Below the pieces are notes generated by a model. That model was not told the DNA's origin. It did not search any database and was given only the letters and a program-made list of their open reading frames with translations. From Ferrovibrio sp041906005 (GTDB lineage: Bacteria; Pseudomonadota; Alphaproteobacteria; Ferrovibrionales; Ferrovibrionaceae), in NCBI RefSeq assembly GCF_041906005.1, contig NZ_JAYRJY010000002.1, positions 335,731-399,730 on the forward strand: 64,000 nt of DNA, read 5' to 3'. Position 1 is the stretch's first letter. Every line of letters begins with the position of its first letter. Positions 62,536-64,000 of this stretch are shown piece by piece. Both the position numbers and the translations under genes were made by a program.

Positions 62536-62970
62536 TTACTCGCCGCGAACGTCCAGGCCCATCGAACGGGCCGAACCAACGATCATGCGGCAGGCCGCAT
62601 CGATGTCGTGAGCGTTGAGATCCTTCATCTTCTGCTTGGCGATCTCACGCACCTGATCCATCGTCACGGCACCCACCTTGTCACCACGACCGGTCAGCTT
62701 GGCGCCGGACTTGATGTTGGCGGCCTTCTTCAGGAAGTAGGTCACCGGCGGGGTCTTGGTGATGAAGGTGAACGAGCGGTCCGAATACACGGTGATCACC
62801 ACCGGGATCGGCATGTCCTGCTCGAGATCCTTGGTCTGCGCGTTGAACGCCTTGCAGAATTCCATGATGTTGACGCCACGCTGACCGAGCGCGGGGCCAA
62901 TCGGCGGCGACGGGTTGGCCTTGCCGGCCGGAACCTGCAGTTTGATGTAGCCTTCAATCTTCTTCGCCAT
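62536..62970 (-). CDS. rplK: 50S ribosomal protein L11
   Basis: A 144-residue L11 beginning MAKKIEGYIKLQVPAGKANPSPPIGPALGQRGVNIMEFCKAFN, the full family signature with the proline-rich PSPPIGPALG loop bound by thiostrepton. It forms the GTPase centre with 23S rRNA. rplA follows by 15 bp. A 146-bp gap separates it from nusG. Confidence 0.98.
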   Translation of the reverse strand: MAKKIEGYIKLQVPAGKANPSPPIGPALGQRGVNIMEFCKAFNAQTKDLEQDMPIPVVITVYSDRSFTFITKTPPVTYFLKKAANIKSGAKLTGRGDKVGAVTMDQVREIAKQKMKDLNAHDIDAACRMIVGSARSMGLDVRGE

Positions 62971-63076
62971 ACTCTGTTCCTTTCCTGCCTGGAACGATGT
63001 CGTCCCGTTAGCGGAGGCGCGGTGCGATCAGGGGCGGTCCGGCGAAATGGACCTTAGCTGTCTCCCACGCGGTGAA

Positions 63077-63102
63077 CCGGGCCAGAAGCAAAAGCGGCCC
63101 GG
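63077..63102 (-). terminator. intercistronic hairpin after nusG
   Basis: A perfect 7-bp GC stem (ccgggcc at 63077-63083, ggcccgg at 63096-63102) with a 12-base loop in the 146-bp gap between nusG and rplK. There is no U-run, so it is more likely an mRNA-stabilising or partial-termination element than a full terminator. Confidence 0.35.
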
Positions 63103-63116
63103 GTACTGCAACCAGA

Positions 63117-63647
63117 TCAGAGCTTCTCGACCTGGCTGTATTCCAACTCGACCGGGGTGGCGCGACCGAAGATCGACACCGCCACCTTGAGGCGCGCGCG
63201 CTCTTCGTCCACTTCCTCCACCACGCCGGAGAACGACGTGAACGGACCGTCGGCCACGCGCACCTGCTCGCCCACCTCGAAGGTGACGGAGGGCTTCGGA
63301 TGCTCGACGCCTTCCTTCACCTGATTGGCGATACGCTGCGCCTCGGCCTCCGTGATCGGCGACGGCTTGCCGCCAGAACTCAGGAAGCCTGTGACCTTCG
63401 GCGTATTCTTGACGAGGTGATAGGTCTCGTCGGTCATATCCATCTTCACCAGCACATAGCCGGGGAAGAACTTGCGCTCGGCATTGACCTTCTGGCCGCG
63501 GCGGACTTCCACCACCTCCTCGGTCGGCACCAGCACCTCTTCGAAAAGATCGCTCATGCCCTTTTGCGCCGCGCCGTCGCGGATCGCCTGGGCGACCTTC
63601 TTCTCGAAGTTCGAATAAACGTGGACGATGTACCAGCGCGCCGCCAT
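63117..63647 (-). CDS. nusG: transcription termination/antitermination factor NusG
   Basis: A 176-residue NusG: the NGN domain MAARWYIVHVYSNFEKKVAQAIRDGA opens the protein and FFPGYVLVKMDMTDETYHLVKNTPKVTGFL is the polymerase-binding part; the KOW motif GEQVRVADGPFTSFSGVVEEVDEERARLKVAVSIFGRATPVELEYSQVEKL ends it. It couples RNA polymerase to Rho or ribosomes. It starts 2 bp after secE. Confidence 0.97.
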   Translation of the reverse strand: MAARWYIVHVYSNFEKKVAQAIRDGAAQKGMSDLFEEVLVPTEEVVEVRRGQKVNAERKFFPGYVLVKMDMTDETYHLVKNTPKVTGFLSSGGKPSPITEAEAQRIANQVKEGVEHPKPSVTFEVGEQVRVADGPFTSFSGVVEEVDEERARLKVAVSIFGRATPVELEYSQVEKL

Positions 63648-63649
63648 CG

Positions 63650-63847
63650 TCAGCTCCCCAGGCCGAGGATCAGCTGCACCGCAAAGCGCAGGATCGAGTC
63701 GACCGCAAAAAAGAACAACGCGGCGACCAGCCCCATGACGAAAACCATCGCCGTGGTGATCAGGGTTTCCTTGCGGCTCGGCCAGGTGACTTTGGAAGTC
63801 TCCTGCCGGACCTGCCGGAAGAACTCGATCGGACTGACTTTCGCCAT
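63650..63847 (-). CDS. secE: preprotein translocase subunit SecE
   Basis: A 65-residue SecE: the amphipathic EFFRQVRQETSKVTWPSRKETLITTAMVFVMG motif, then one membrane helix (FVMGLVAALFFFAVDSI). It belongs to SecYEG and precedes nusG in this standard operon. Confidence 0.97.
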   Translation of the reverse strand: MAKVSPIEFFRQVRQETSKVTWPSRKETLITTAMVFVMGLVAALFFFAVDSILRFAVQLILGLGS

Positions 63848-63889
63848 CGCCTTGCTACCTACCTGTACTCTTCTTTGTCTGCGTCACGC

Positions 63890-63966
63890 TGGCAGGGGTG
63901 GAGGGAGTCGAACCCCCAACCCCCGGTTTTGGAGACCGGTGCTCTAGCCAGTTGAGCTACACCCCT
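63890..63966 (-). tRNA. tRNA-Trp (anticodon CCA)
   Basis: On the minus strand a full 77-base cloverleaf with encoded CCA: acceptor arms AGGGGTG / CACCCCT, D-arm GCTC...GAGC, anticodon stem CCGGT/ACCGG around loop CTCCAAA (anticodon CCA), T-arm GGGGGTTCGACTCCC. The position upstream of secE-nusG is the conserved alphaproteobacterial one, where tuf usually lies still further upstream (outside the window). Confidence 0.97.
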
Positions 63967-64000
63967 GCACGCGCGTCAGACCTTCGCTCGGCGCTACAGG

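Overview
This is a gene-dense, GC-rich (roughly 60-65 %) chromosomal window from an alphaproteobacterium, most like a Rhodospirillales-type free-living heterotroph. The evidence is a DivK-PleD pair, an EipB (DUF1849) envelope protein, ClpS-ClpA, a phasin, a fused-type PobA with an AraC regulator, and the order tRNA-Trp, secE, nusG, rplKAJL, rpoBC. The genus cannot be set from sequence alone. I see no prophage, insertion sequence, CRISPR array or rRNA.

Layout: 1-9.1 kb holds the end of a LuxR-type regulator, a PAS protein, then topA, rnr, a secreted glycerophosphodiesterase, corA and a DUF983 membrane protein, many joined by ATGA overlaps. 9.1-13.8 kb holds two tandem Nudix hydrolases, rpmG, and a convergent divK-pleD-MFS operon. 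13.9-17.7 kb holds a HAD protein, a ROK kinase, eipB and a diguanylate cyclase. The 563-base gap between eipB and the cyclase carries a strict 10-bp-period TTCGTT repeat array, the most unusual non-coding structure in the window. 17.8-21.8 kb is a tightly packed plus-strand run: two RidA paralogues, a second glycerophosphodiesterase, a FemAB-like acyltransferase, a HIT protein and a Sel1/TPR protein.

21.8-25.4 kb is a DppABC-type importer operon (no ATPases here) with an RNA leader whose inverted repeat takes in part of the ribosome-binding site. 25.6-29.9 kb: clpA, clpS, a phasin and a lipoprotein, the last two followed by strong terminators. 30.1-36.2 kb: a SPOR-tailed D,D-carboxypeptidase, a membrane adenylate cyclase, an MFS carrier, and ugd-galU for UDP-glucuronate. 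36.5-46.5 kb: crotonase, CoA-binding protein, MetY sulfhydrylase, pobR-like/pobA, MFS, cutA, ctaA, an acyl-CoA ligase and uppP. At 46.7 kb a 26-residue hydrophobic protein has its own strong ribosome site and terminator.

47-64 kb: a secreted alpha/beta hydrolase, then, all on the minus strand, parC, recO, a small secreted NTR-like protein, rpoC, rpoB, rplL, rplJ, rplA, rplK, nusG, secE and tRNA-Trp. Intergenic hairpins match the known logic of this operon: an L10-type leader before rplJ, an attenuator-like hairpin between rplL and rpoB, and a strong terminator after rpoC.
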